Origin: Curtobacterium luteum
GTDB lineage: Bacteria; Actinomycetota; Actinomycetes; Actinomycetales; Microbacteriaceae
DNA length: 64,000 bases
NCBI RefSeq assembly: GCF_014646995.1
Contig: NZ_BMOI01000006.1
Coordinates: 62,001 to 126,000, forward strand
Direction: 5' to 3'
The position numbers were made by a program, and so were the translations under genes. Of this stretch, positions 18,998-28,232 are shown in pieces (position 1 is the stretch's first letter; each line of letters opens with the position of its first letter). The notes below the pieces were generated by a model, which was not told where the DNA came from, did not search any database, and saw nothing but the letters and a program-made list of their open reading frames with translations.

Positions 18998-21943
18998 ATG
19001 GTCACCGTCCTCGCCGCGTTCGCGGTCCTCGCCCTCGTCGTCCCGGCGCTGACGCCCTGGCTCGGGCGCCGGGTCTTCCTCATCGCCGCGCTCGCACCCG
19101 CTGCGGCTGCGGTGCTCACGGTCGCGCAGACCCCGGCGGCCCTCGGTCCTGGCATCCGCGAGCGCTCGACCTAGGTCCCGCAGCTCGACCTCGCGATCGG
19201 CCTGCGCGTCGACGCCCTCTCGTGGGTGCTCGCGCTCGTCGTCACCGTCGTGGGCACGCTCGTGCTCGTCTACTGTGCGGCGTACTTCGAGGAGCGCGAG
19301 GTCGGGCTCGGCCGGTTCGCCGGCGTCCTCACCGCCTTCGCCGGCTCGATGTACGGACTCGTCATCGCCGACGACGTCATCGTCCTCTTCGTGCTGTGGG
19401 AGGCCACGACCGTCTTCTCCTACCTCCTCATCGGACACGACGCGGTGAAGCGCGCCAGCCGCGCCGCCGCCATGCAGGCACTCGTCGTGACGACCGCCGG
19501 CGGGCTCGCGATGCTCGCCGGGCTCGTGCTGCTGTCCGTCCGGGCCGGCACCACGTCGCTGAGCGCCATCGTCGACGCCGCACCGACCCTGGTGTCCGCG
19601 GGCGGCGCGCTCGTCCCGGTGTCGGTCGTGCTCGTCCTGCTCGGTGCCCTGACGAAGTCCGCGATCGTCCCCTTCCACTTCTGGCTCCCGGCGGCGATGG
19701 CCGCGCCGACCCCGGTCAGCGCCTACCTCCACGCCGCGGCGATGGTGAAGGCCGGCATCTACCTCGTCACCCGCCTCGCCCCGGGCTTCGCGCTCGTCGA
19801 CGGCTGGCGCGGGACGGTCACGGTGCTCGGGGTGTGCGGCATGCTCATCGGCGGCTACCGGGCGCTCCGGCAGACCGACCTCAAGCTGCTGCTCGCGTAC
19901 GGCACGGTGGCCCAGCTCGGGTTCCTGGTGCTCGCGGTCGGGTGGGGCGAGCCGGCCGTCGCGCTCGGGGGGATCGCCCTGCTCGTCGCCCACGCGACGT
20001 TCAAGTCGACGCTGTTCCTCGTCGTCGGCGCGATCGACCACGCAGCCGGGACCCGCGACCTCGGGCGGCTCAGCGGCCTCGGACGGCGGATGCCCTGGCT
20101 CGTGGTCGTGACCGTCCTGGCGCTCGCCTCGATGGCCGGACTGCCGCCCACGATCGGCTTCGTCGCGAAGGAGGCCGTGCTCACCGGGTTCGTCGAGTCC
20201 CTCCACGCCGGTCCCGACACCGGGTGGGCGTGGGTCGCGCTCGTCGGCGTCACCATCGGGTCCCTGCTCACCGTGGCGTACTCGCTGCGGTTCCTGTGGG
20301 GTGCGTTCGCCCGGAAGCCCGGCGTCGCGGACACCGAGCCCCACGCGCTGCACGGCCTCGGGGCGGTGCCGTCGGTGCTCGGCGTCCTCGGCGTGGTGCT
20401 CGGTCTCGCCACCCCGCTCGTGGCGAAGGGCGTCGAACCGGCCGCGAACGCCGCGTCGATCGGCTTCGCCCCGGTGCCCCACCTCGCGCTGTGGCACGGG
20501 CTCGAGCCGGCGCTCGGGCTGTCCGCGGTCACGCTCCTCGGCGGCACCGCCCTGTTCCTCCTGCGCCGTCCGGTCGAGGCGCTGCAGCACCGGTTGGCGG
20601 GGGCGCCGAGCGCGGCCGGCACCTACCGCCGGGTCATGCGCGGACTCGACCGCGGCGCGACCAGCCTGACCGCGGCGCTCCAGCGGGGCTCGCTCCCCTA
20701 CTACCTCACCGTGATCCTGTCGGTCTTCGTGGCGGGGGCGCTCGTGAACCTGGTCGTCGGCGGACCCTGGGCGTTCTCGGTGCGGTTCGCAGACTCGTGG
20801 GGTCAGGTCCCGGTCGTGGTGGTGATGAGCATCGGCGCGATCGCCGTCACGACCGCGAAGACCCGGTTCGCCGCAGCCGTGCTCGTCGGGGTCACCGGGT
20901 ACGGGATGTCCGTGCTCTTCGTCCTGCACGGGGCGGTCGACCTCGCGCTCACCCAGCTCGTGGTCGAGACGGTGACGCTCATCGCGTTCGTCCTGGTGCT
21001 CCGACGGCTGCCCCCGCGCATCGCGACGGCCAACCCCTCGCGCTTCCGGATCGTGCGTGCGCTCTTCGCGGGGTTCGCCGGGACCACGCTCGCGGTCGTC
21101 GTGGTGGTCGCTGCGTCGTCGCGGACCACGGAGCCGCTCTGGCCCGACCTCCCCGCCCTGACGAGCTCGTTCGGGCACGGACTCAACGTCGTGAACGTCG
21201 CCCTCGTCGACCTCCGTGGTTGGGACACCCTCGGCGAACTGACCGTGGTCGTCGCCGCGGCCACCGGGGTCGCGAGCCTCATCTTCGTCAACTCCCGCGA
21301 GGACACCCTGCCGCGGCTCCGCGACCTGCCGTCGAGCATCACGAGCGACAAGCACCGTCCCGACGGCGAGCCGCGGGCCTGGCTGCCGACGAGCGCAGCG
21401 ATGCCGACCGGGCGTTCGGCGCTCCTCGACGTGGTCGTCCGGCTGCTCTTCCACGGACTCGTCGTCCTGTCGGTCTACCTGCTGTTCGCCGGGCACAACG
21501 CCGCCGGCGGCGGGTTCGCCGGCGGCCTCGTCGCCGGCATCGCGCTGGCGGCCCGGTACCTCGCCGGCGGCCCGGCCGAACTCGGTGCCGCGGCCCCGGT
21601 CCGCGCGGGTCGCCTGCTCGGCCTCGGCGTCGCGACGGCCACCGTGACCGCGCTCGTGCCGCTGTTCTTCGGGAAGGAGGCGCTGTACTCCGAGTTCGTC
21701 GAGGCCACGGTCCCGGTCCTCGGGCACGTCGAGTTCGTCACGGCGACGTTCTTCGACATCGGCGTCTACCTCGTGGTCGTCGGCCTCGTGCTCGACGTCC
21801 TCCGCAGCCTCGGCGCCGAGGTCGACCGCCAGCGACTCGAGGACCTCCGCACCCCGATCGCCGACTCCACAGAGCCCGACACGACCGGGTCCGACCCCGT
21901 GCAGGACGCCGCGGCCGCCACCCCGGAAGGAAGTGCCACGTGA
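18998..21943 (+). pseudogene. mnhA: mnhA: Na+/H+ antiporter subunit A (MnhA-MnhB fusion) interrupted by an in-frame TAG
   Basis: Read through, this encodes a 981-residue MrpA: an NADH-quinone-oxidoreductase-like antiporter core (VLWEATTVFSYLLIGHD, KSAIVPFHFWLPAAM, ATFKSTLFLVVGAIDH, GLPPTIGFVAKEA) followed by an MnhB-type domain (AGHNAAGGGFAGGLVAGIAL). ATG 18998 has GAGGAG upstream. Codon 59 (19172-19174) is TAG, in frame with good Mrp-like sequence on both sides; TGG (Trp) is expected. Translation would stop after 58 residues unless suppressed or restarted downstream (GTG 19226), which would lose the first membrane helices. Either a real nonsense mutation or a base-call error. The downstream subunits are intact. 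Confidence 0.85.
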
Positions 21944-22377
21944 CCGTCACCCTGGTCCTCGTCGTCGCCATGGCCGTGCTGTTCTCGTGCGGCGTCTACC
22001 TGCTGCTCGAACGGTCTCTGACGCGCATGCTGCTCGGGTTCCTGCTCCTCGGCAACGCGCTCAACCTGCTCCTCCTCGTGATGTCCGGGGCAGCCGGCAA
22101 GCCACCGATCGGGAAGTCCGCCGAGGGCATCACGGATCCGCTCCCCCAGGCCTTCGCCCTCACCGCGATCGTCATCACCTTCGCGGTCAGCGCCTTCCTC
22201 CTCGCACTCATCCACCGCTCCTGGAAGCTGTCGCGCGCGGACGAGGTCGAGGTCGACGAGGCCGACGCCGCGATCGGACGCCAGCGCGACGGCAGCGGCG
22301 ACGAGGACGTCGTCGACGAGGACCCGGAGATCGACACCGACCCCGAGGCCGCCCAGCAGGAGGAGAACGCCCGATGA
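21940..22377 (+). CDS. mnhC: Na+/H+ antiporter subunit C (MnhC/MrpC)
   Basis: A 145-residue NuoK-like membrane protein with three helices: a first hydrophobic segment, LLGFLLLGNALNLLLLVMSG, and a third ending in LTAIVITFAVSAFLLALIHR. The DPLPQAFALTAIVI motif is typical of MrpC. A long acidic C-terminal tail (about 45 residues) is unusual in length and presumably cytoplasmic. GTG 21940 overlaps the mnhA stop (GTGA) and its own stop overlaps the mnhD ATG (ATGA), so the operon is translationally coupled. Confidence 0.9.
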   Translation: MTVTLVLVVAMAVLFSCGVYLLLERSLTRMLLGFLLLGNALNLLLLVMSGAAGKPPIGKSAEGITDPLPQAFALTAIVITFAVSAFLLALIHRSWKLSRADEVEVDEADAAIGRQRDGSGDEDVVDEDPEIDTDPEAAQQEENAR

Positions 22378-24077
22378 CCTGGCTCGTCCCCCTCCTCGTG
22401 CTCGTCCCGCTGCTCGGCGCCGCGGTCGCGCTCGGGCTCGTCCGCCACCAGAAGACGCAGCGGGCGATCACGGTCGCCGTGCTGGCGATCGCCGTCGCCG
22501 TGGCCGTCACCCTCATGGTGCTCGTCGACCGGCACGGCACGATCGTCGTGCAGGTGGGCGGCTGGCAGGCGCCGTACGGCATCAGTCTCGTGGTCGACCG
22601 GCTGAGCGCCCTGCTCCTCACGGTCAGCGCGAGCGTGCTCCTGCTCGTCCTGCTGTTCTCGATCGGGCAGGGCCTCGCCGACGACGACGAGGACGCCCCG
22701 GTCACGATCTTCTACCCGACCTACCTCGTGCTCGCGGCGGGCGTGCTCGACTCGTTCATCGCGGGCGACCTCTTCAACCTCTACGTCGCGTTCGAGATGC
22801 TCCTCGTCGCCTCGTACGTGCTCATCACCGTCGGGGGCAGCGAGCAACGGGTGCGCGCTGGGACGACGTACATCGTGACGAGCCTCATCGCGTCCGCGAT
22901 CTTCCTCGCCGCCATCGGGCTCGTGTACGGGGCGACCGGGACCGTGAACATCGCGCAGATCTCCGAACGGGTCGCCGAGTTGCCGGAGCACGTGCAGCTG
23001 CTGCTCCACACGATGCTGCTCATCGGGTTCGGCATCAAGGCCGCGGTCTTCCCGCTGGCGTTCTGGCTACCGGACTCGTACCCGACGGCCCCCGCCCCCG
23101 TCACCGCGGTCTTCGCGGGACTCCTCACGAAGGTCGGCATCTACGCGATCATCCGGCTCGAGACGATCATCTTCCCGCGGCCGCAGCTCAACACGGTGCT
23201 GCTCGTGGTCGCGATCCTCACGATGGTCGTCGGCGTGCTCGGCGCGGTGTCGCAGACGGACGTGAAACGGCTGCTGTCCTTCACGCCCATCAGCCACATC
23301 GGGTTCATGGTGATGGGGGTCGGGCTGGGGTCGGTCGCCGGCACGGCCGCGGCGGTGTTCTACACGGTGCACCACATCGTCGTGCAGACGACCCTGTTCC
23401 TGGTCTCGGGGTTGATGGAGCGCGTCGGCGGCACGACCTCGACCCGTTCCCTCGGCGGGCTCCTCAAGGCCGCGCCGCTGCTCGCCGCGCTGTACCTCGT
23501 GCCGGCGTTCAACCTGGGCGGCATCCCGCCGTTCTCCGGGTTCATCGGCAAGCTCGGTCTGTTCCGCGCCGCTGCCGAGGACGGTTCCCCACTGGCGTAC
23601 GCGACGATCGCCGCCGGGGTCGTGACGAGCCTCCTGACCCTCTACGCGCTCATGCGCGTCTGGGACGCCGCCTTCTGGCGGCCCAAGCCGGCGGCCGAGG
23701 CGGCCGCCCCGCACGCGAGCACGGCCGAGCCGCACGCGCACCTGCGGGCGCCGGAACCGGCGCCGCTGACCGTCTCCGAGGAGACCGGTGAGGCGTACCA
23801 CCCGGGAGGCTCGGTGACGGTCACCGACGCACCGCACGCGAGCCGTGCCTCCCGTCCGGACGAGACGGCCACGGGCGGGCCGACGCCCGTCGCCGGCGAG
23901 GCGCCGCCGCGCACCCGTCTGCCCCGCATGCTCGTCGGCGTCACGACCGTAGCGGTCCTCGGGTCTGTGGCCCTCACGGTGGTGGCGGGCCCCCTCTACG
24001 GGTACGCGACCCGGGCGGCGGAGTCGCTCGAGTCGCCGGACCGGTACGTGCAGGCCGTGCTCGGAGGCGACCGATGA
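22374..24077 (+). CDS. mnhD: Na+/H+ antiporter subunit D (MnhD/MrpD)
   Basis: A 567-residue polytopic protein homologous to NuoM/NuoN-type proton-translocating subunits. The conserved Glu helix is DLFNLYVAFEMLLVASYVL; the Lys helices are IGFGIKAAVFPLAFWLPDSY and SQTDVKRLLSFTPISHIGFM; GGIPPFSGFIGKLGLF is also present. An Ala/Pro/His-rich loop of about 90 residues lies before the last helix and is longer than usual. With MnhA it forms the ion-translocating core of the Mrp complex. ATG 22374 overlaps the mnhC stop. Confidence 0.92.
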   Translation: MTWLVPLLVLVPLLGAAVALGLVRHQKTQRAITVAVLAIAVAVAVTLMVLVDRHGTIVVQVGGWQAPYGISLVVDRLSALLLTVSASVLLLVLLFSIGQGLADDDEDAPVTIFYPTYLVLAAGVLDSFIAGDLFNLYVAFEMLLVASYVLITVGGSEQRVRAGTTYIVTSLIASAIFLAAIGLVYGATGTVNIAQISERVAELPEHVQLLLHTMLLIGFGIKAAVFPLAFWLPDSYPTAPAPVTAVFAGLLTKVGIYAIIRLETIIFPRPQLNTVLLVVAILTMVVGVLGAVSQTDVKRLLSFTPISHIGFMVMGVGLGSVAGTAAAVFYTVHHIVVQTTLFLVSGLMERVGGTTSTRSLGGLLKAAPLLAALYLVPAFNLGGIPPFSGFIGKLGLFRAAAEDGSPLAYATIAAGVVTSLLTLYALMRVWDAAFWRPKPAAEAAAPHASTAEPHAHLRAPEPAPLTVSEETGEAYHPGGSVTVTDAPHASRASRPDETATGGPTPVAGEAPPRTRLPRMLVGVTTVAVLGSVALTVVAGPLYGYATRAAESLESPDRYVQAVLGGDR

Positions 24078-24655
24078 GCGACACCCGACGCTTCACGAAC
24101 GCGCGGCGGATCGCCGTCGCGTGGCGCTACGACGTACCGCTCGTCGCCGGCCTCACCGTCCTCTGGGCACTCCTGTGGGGCTCGTGGACGCCGCTGACCC
24201 TGCTGTGCGGCATCGTCGTCGCGCTGCTCGTGACGCAGCTGCTCCCGCTGCCACCGGTCCCCCTGTCGGGGCGCTTCTCGCTCCCTGCCGTCCTCTGGTT
24301 CCTGGTCGTGTGGGGCGGGTTGGTGGTGGCCGCGTCCTTCCGGGTCGCGTGGGCGGCGTTCCGTCCACGTGGGGTGCGGCGCAGCTCGATCGTGCTCGTG
24401 CAGCTGCACAGCACGTCCGAGATGACGTTCACCCTCGCGACGATCGCGGTCTCGCTCGTGCCGGGCTCGTACGTCGCCGACGTGGACCTGCGGCACCGTC
24501 GGGTCCTGCTGCACGTGCTGGACACCGAGCGGATCGAGCAGGTCGAGGCCGAACGGCGGACCGCGCTCCGCATCGAGGCCATGGTCATCCGCGCGCTCGG
24601 GTCGCGGCAGGACGTCTCGGAGCTCTCCGAGCCGCTGCCGGAGGTCGTCCGGTGA
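24074..24655 (+). CDS. mnhE: Na+/H+ antiporter subunit E (MnhE/MrpE)
   Basis: A 193-residue small membrane subunit with two or three N-terminal helices, then the conserved cytoplasmic domain VAWAAFRPRGVRRSSIVLVQ, TLATIAVSLVPGSYVADVD, LLHVLD. These are hallmark MrpE motifs. MrpE stabilises the antiporter complex in the membrane. It is coupled at both ends by 4-nt overlaps with mnhD and mnhF. Confidence 0.9.
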   Translation: MSDTRRFTNARRIAVAWRYDVPLVAGLTVLWALLWGSWTPLTLLCGIVVALLVTQLLPLPPVPLSGRFSLPAVLWFLVVWGGLVVAASFRVAWAAFRPRGVRRSSIVLVQLHSTSEMTFTLATIAVSLVPGSYVADVDLRHRRVLLHVLDTERIEQVEAERRTALRIEAMVIRALGSRQDVSELSEPLPEVVR

Positions 24656-24990
24656 GCGCCGGGGTCGTGGTCATGGCGGTCTGCGTCGCCGTCGTCCTGG
24701 TGCTCCTCGGGGTGACGCTCGCACTGGCGGTCGGTCGCATCGTCCGGGGGCCGACGATCCTCGACCGGATGATCGGTTCCGACCTGGTGCTGACGACGGT
24801 CCTCATCGTGACCGCCGCCGCGATGGCGCTCCGTCGGGACCTCACCGCCGTCCCGGTCCTCGTGGTGATCGCCGCGACGAGCGTGTTCGCGACCGTCGCC
24901 GTCGCCCGGGCGGTCACACCCTCGTCGGACCCGTCGGACGAGGGTTCCGACGCCACGACCCCGGAGCACGCGATCGAGGAGGAGACGTAG
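24652..24990 (+). CDS. mnhF: Na+/H+ antiporter subunit F (MnhF/MrpF)
   Basis: A 112-residue three-helix protein with the MrpF signature GRIVRGPTILDRMIGSDLV in the loop after helix 1. The C-terminal 25 residues are acidic. GTG 24652 overlaps the mnhE stop. It is a structural subunit of the Mrp complex with a proposed bile/cation-exporter relationship in other taxa. Confidence 0.9.
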   Translation: MSAGVVVMAVCVAVVLVLLGVTLALAVGRIVRGPTILDRMIGSDLVLTTVLIVTAAAMALRRDLTAVPVLVVIAATSVFATVAVARAVTPSSDPSDEGSDATTPEHAIEEET

Positions 24991-25344
24991 GTGATCGACC
25001 TCATCGAGGCGTTCGTCGAGGGCGCCGGGATCCGCGCCTGGATCGCCGTCGCGCTGCTGCTCGTCGGCTCCGTGCTGTCGCTCGGCGCCGCCGTGGGCAT
25101 CGTCCGGTTCCCCGACCCGCTCGTCCGCCTGCACGCCATGGCGAAGCCGCAGGTGCTCGGGTTGGCCTTCGCGCTCGCGGCGGTCGTCGTGGCCGTGTGG
25201 ACGTGGACAGCGCTCTGGGTCGTGCTCCCGATCCTGGTGTTCCAGCTGTTCCTGGTGCCGGTGTCGACGCACATGATCGCGCGGGCCGGGCTGCGGTCGG
25301 GCGACCACCGGCACGAAGCGCTGCTCCACGACGACACGGAGTAG
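24991..25344 (+). CDS. mnhG: Na+/H+ antiporter subunit G (MnhG/MrpG)
   Basis: A 117-residue, three-helix MrpG with GAAVGIVRFPDPLVRLHAMAKPQVLG as its landmark loop, described here by its central RFPDPLVRLHA. GTG 24991 directly abuts the mnhF stop. It is the last subunit; the operon order is A(B)-C-D-E-F-G, with B fused to A as in many bacteria. The complex would export Na+ or K+ against protons and support pH and salt tolerance if mnhA is functional. Confidence 0.9.
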   Translation: MIDLIEAFVEGAGIRAWIAVALLLVGSVLSLGAAVGIVRFPDPLVRLHAMAKPQVLGLAFALAAVVVAVWTWTALWVVLPILVFQLFLVPVSTHMIARAGLRSGDHRHEALLHDDTE

Positions 25345-25458
25345 GCGCCGGCGGCGCGCGGCGGGTGTCCGACGTCGAACGACGCCGCCGATGTCGTGCG
25401 ACAGCGGCCAGGTCGTCTCACAGCGACGCTGCGCCGCCCGCAGCGCCCGCAGCGCCGG

Positions 25459-26676
25459 TCAGCGCCGGGCGGCCCGCCGCTCGAGCACCAGGTCCGCGAC
25501 CGCCGCCACGACGACGACGCCGGCCGCGATCGCCGGCAGCACCATCGCTCCCGCCGCACCGGCACGCTCGGCGAACGCGCCCGTGACGGCCGACGACAGG
25601 GACTGTCCGACGATGACCGCCGAGCCGAGGATCGTCATGGTCGTCGCCGAGCGTCCGACCGGCGCCCGCTCGGACCCGAGGGAGTACTGCGTCACGAGGG
25701 TGGGGCCGATGCCGATCCCCATGACGCCGAGCACGAGCGCGACCGCGACCACCGAGTCCGCGTACGCGAAGGCCACCGCCCCGCCGAGGAGCACCGCCCC
25801 GAACACCAGCCAGCGCCAGCCGAGGCCGAACGCCCGCGGGAACGCCGCCGACCCGAGCGCGAGCGCCGCCGACCCGATGCCCATCACGCCGTAGAGGAGC
25901 CCGGCGCGCGAGGCTCCGCCGTGCGCCTCCATGAATGCGGTCAGCGAGGTGAGGGTCGCGCCGAAGAACAGGCCGATGCCGAGGATGCCGGCCACCACCA
26001 CGAGCAACCGGGGGCGCAGCAGCTGCCGGGCGGGCGCCTGCGCCACGTGCCCGGTGCCGCCGGCGACGAGACGCCCGGTCGGGTGGAGGGCGAAGGCCGT
26101 GACGAACGCGAGCGTCAGGACGGACGCCCCGGCCACCGCGACCCACGGTGCGATCGCGCTCGCGAGCACGCCGACGAGGAACGGTCCGATGATGAACACC
26201 GTCTCGTCGGCGGCGGACTCGTAGGCCATCGTGCCGCTCGTGACCCGCTCGCGGCGGTCCGGGCTCATCCGCTGCCGGATGATCGCGACGAGCCGGGTCC
26301 GGGACATCGGGGCGACCTGCGGCGCCGACGCCCCGACGAGGAACGCCATCGCGAGGACGGCCACGTCGGGCGCGGCGCTCGTCACGACCAACGGCAGCGC
26401 GCCGAGGAGCACGCCGTTGACGATGCCGACCGGGACGAGCACGCGCCGTTGGCCGAAGCGGTCCGCGGCCGCACCGACGACCGGGCCGAAGACCGCGGAG
26501 CCGATGCCGACGGAGGCGGAGTTCAGCCCGCCGAGGGCCACGGAGTCGCGCGCGGCGACGACGAGGGTGAGGACGCCGACGACCATCATCGCGAACGGGA
26601 GTCGCGCGACGAAGGCGATCGGGAAGTACCACCGACCGGCGTGGGCGATCAGGGACGTGGGTCGTGCGTGGAGCAT
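25459..26676 (-). CDS. MFS transporter
   Basis: A 405-residue protein with about 12 membrane helices. The major-facilitator loop between helices 2 and 3 reads GAAADRFGQRRVLVPVG, and GYESAADETVFIIGPFLVG-like sequence marks helix 5, here centred on ADETVFIIGPFL. It resembles drug/metabolite exporters of unknown substrate. I chose ATG 26676 (MLHARPT), which has AGAAGG upstream and begins the hydrophilic N-terminus; the 50 residues encoded further upstream look non-coding. It is divergent from the aldo-keto reductase gene at 26920. Confidence 0.82.
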   Translation of the reverse strand: MLHARPTSLIAHAGRWYFPIAFVARLPFAMMVVGVLTLVVAARDSVALGGLNSASVGIGSAVFGPVVGAAADRFGQRRVLVPVGIVNGVLLGALPLVVTSAAPDVAVLAMAFLVGASAPQVAPMSRTRLVAIIRQRMSPDRRERVTSGTMAYESAADETVFIIGPFLVGVLASAIAPWVAVAGASVLTLAFVTAFALHPTGRLVAGGTGHVAQAPARQLLRPRLLVVVAGILGIGLFFGATLTSLTAFMEAHGGASRAGLLYGVMGIGSAALALGSAAFPRAFGLGWRWLVFGAVLLGGAVAFAYADSVVAVALVLGVMGIGIGPTLVTQYSLGSERAPVGRSATTMTILGSAVIVGQSLSSAVTGAFAERAGAAGAMVLPAIAAGVVVVAAVADLVLERRAARR

Positions 26677-26812
26677 GGGGTGTGCCTTCTCGGCCCGGCC
26701 GTCCGGCAGCGGGCCCATCGGGTGCCGCCGCTGTCCGTCGCGCCCGGAGGGCGGGCGACGGCCGGTAGATACACACTGCGTGTTCGTGGTGCGTCCCCAG
26801 CCTACCGCGCGG

Positions 26813-26856
26813 CGGCCTGGAGGCACCGGGCGGGCCCGCCACGGGCCTCCAGGCCG
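26813..26856. repeat. Imperfect 22-bp-arm hairpin in a divergent intergenic region
   Basis: Arms of 22 bases (starting CGGCCTGGAGGC) match with three mismatches around CGGG/CCCG at the centre. It lies inside the 243-bp gap between the MFS and aldo-keto reductase starts, so it is not a simple terminator. It resembles the GGAGGC hairpin family seen elsewhere in the window. The rest of the gap holds presumed promoters, with AT-rich TAGATACACAC near 26767. Confidence 0.5.
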
Positions 26857-26919
26857 TCAGGCGGTAACGCTTCGTCACCCGCGTCCGTGCGTCGCGTCGG
26901 CGCACCTATCGTGACGCGC

Positions 26920-27948
26920 ATGGAACAGCGACGCACCGGGCGCACGGGGGCGCCCGTCAGCGCCCTGACACTCGGGACGCACGCGCTCGCGGGCGTGGCG
27001 ACCCGGGACCTCGACGAGGCGGCCGTGCTCGTGCACGAAGCCCTCGACCGCGGCGTGACGGCCGTCGACGTGTCGGACGCCGACGGCGGCGGTCGCGCGG
27101 AGTCCGCCGTGGGGGCGGCCCTCGCGGGTCGGCGGGACGACGTCTTCGTGTCGGTGCGGTTCGGCGACGCGGTCGACTCCGATCCCGCGCACCGGGGCAA
27201 CGGCCGTCGGTGGATGTTCCGCGCGGTCGAACGGAGCCTCGAGCGGCTCGGGGTCGACGTCATCGACCTCTACCAGCCGGCGCGTCCGGACCCGGCGACG
27301 TCCCTCGACGAGACGCTCGACGCCCTCGCGGACCTCGTCGCCGCCGGTCGGATCCGGGCCTTCGGCATCCCCGGGTTCCCCGCCGAGGAGCTCGTCGAGG
27401 CCCAGTGGCTGCGGTCCGGCGGCAAGAGCGCGACCGCCACGCACGTGCCGTACTCGCTGCTGACGCGGACGGCCGAGCGGACGGTGCTGCCGGTGGCACG
27501 GCGCTTCGGGCTCGGCGCGTTCACGGGGGCACCGCTCGCCGGAGGCTGGCTCGCCGGGTCCTACCGGGAGGGCGCCGGCCAGCCGGTGTCGCCGCGGACG
27601 CTCGCCGACCCCACGGCCTACGACGTCGGGTCGCCGCGCAACCGCCGGAAGCTCGGGGTGGTCGACCGCCTCGGGCGTCTCGCCGACGAGGCCGGTCTGA
27701 CCCTGTTCGAGCTGTCCGTCGGTTTCGCGCTGACCCACCCGGACGTGTCGAGCGTCGTGGTCGGCCCGCGGACGACGTCGCACCTGGACGCGTACCTGCA
27801 GGCGTCGGAGGTGGCGCTCGACGACGACCTGCTCGACGCGGTCGACCAGGTCGTGCCGCCCGGGACCCACGTGCTCGAGGACGACACGGGCATCGCGCTG
27901 CCGGCGCTGTCCCGGGAGCGGCTCCGCGGACCGGCACTCGTGCGCTGA
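26920..27948 (+). CDS. Aldo/keto reductase-family protein with degenerate catalytic tetrad
   Basis: A 342-residue TIM-barrel AKR homologue. The fold motifs are clear: RRTGRTGAPVSALTLGT, SLERLGVDVIDLYQ, YSLLTRTAER, APLAGGWLAGSYR and the C-terminal VVVGPRTTSHLD cofactor loop. Of the Asp-Tyr-Lys-His tetrad only Asp50 remains: the Tyr position is Asp55 (VDVSDADGGG), the Lys position is Arg80 (VSVRFG) and the His position is Ala121 (LYQPARPDP). It is therefore probably not a conventional reductase; a redox-sensing or binding role is possible. ATG 26920 is chosen; GTG 26911 is possible and no Shine-Dalgarno is seen. Confidence 0.82.
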   Translation: MEQRRTGRTGAPVSALTLGTHALAGVATRDLDEAAVLVHEALDRGVTAVDVSDADGGGRAESAVGAALAGRRDDVFVSVRFGDAVDSDPAHRGNGRRWMFRAVERSLERLGVDVIDLYQPARPDPATSLDETLDALADLVAAGRIRAFGIPGFPAEELVEAQWLRSGGKSATATHVPYSLLTRTAERTVLPVARRFGLGAFTGAPLAGGWLAGSYREGAGQPVSPRTLADPTAYDVGSPRNRRKLGVVDRLGRLADEAGLTLFELSVGFALTHPDVSSVVVGPRTTSHLDAYLQASEVALDDDLLDAVDQVVPPGTHVLEDDTGIALPALSRERLRGPALVR

Positions 27949-27961
27949 TCCCGCGGGATGC

Positions 27962-28034
27962 CGACGCCGTTCGGGGACGTCGACGCGTTCGGGGACGTCG
28001 ACGCGTTCGGGGACGTCGACGCGTTCGGGAACGT
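27962..28034. repeat. 18-bp tandem repeat, four copies, intergenic
   Basis: The unit CGACGCGTTCGGGGACGT occurs four times head to tail: the first copy has one extra C, copies 2 and 3 are identical, and copy 4 has one substitution. It lies between the convergent ends of the aldo-keto reductase and a 62-residue gene. Each unit contains short self-complementary ACGT and CGACG pieces. No coding frame through it is supported. Confidence 0.85.
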
Positions 28035-28043
28035 CGTACGGCC

Positions 28044-28232
28044 TCAGCGGGCGGTGGTGCGGCAGAGGCCCTCGTGCGCGAGCATCACCGGGAGTGCGAG
28101 GGCGTAGGGCAGCCGGGCGGCGAGCCGCTCGAGACCGGAGAGCACCGCGTCGAGGACCGGGTTGCCGGTCGGCTCGGGCCAGTTCGACGAGACGGGGCGG
28201 GCGATGTCCTGCTGCGCGGTGAGCACGCTCAT
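28044..28232 (-). CDS. Small protein of unknown function (62 aa), divergent from soxR
   Basis: A 62-residue protein with an amphipathic, Ala/Leu-rich second half (VLDAVLSGLERLAARLPYALALP) and a single cysteine near the C-terminus. I recognise no family. Its existence is supported by a good promoter upstream on the minus strand (TTGACA, then TATGTT after 17 bp), an appropriate leader with GAAGGA before the ATG, and its position divergent from soxR, where SoxR target genes often lie. Confidence 0.6.
   Translation of the reverse strand: MSVLTAQQDIARPVSSNWPEPTGNPVLDAVLSGLERLAARLPYALALPVMLAHEGLCRTTAR

Noticed and set aside
16652..21727. Very long minus-strand open frame (about 1690 codons) across the mnh operon
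   Set aside because: It is the antisense shadow of high-GC genes: Arg/Asp/Gly/His-rich, without domains. Only its last 213 codons are a real gene (the FCD regulator).
19226..21943. mnhA as a normal gene starting at GTG 19226
   Set aside because: No ribosome site precedes it and it would drop the first helices, while a good start and matching MrpA sequence exist upstream of the TAG.
27962..28034. CRISPR array
   Set aside because: The units are contiguous with no spacers and no cas genes are present. The same applies to the repeats at 45836 and 63540.
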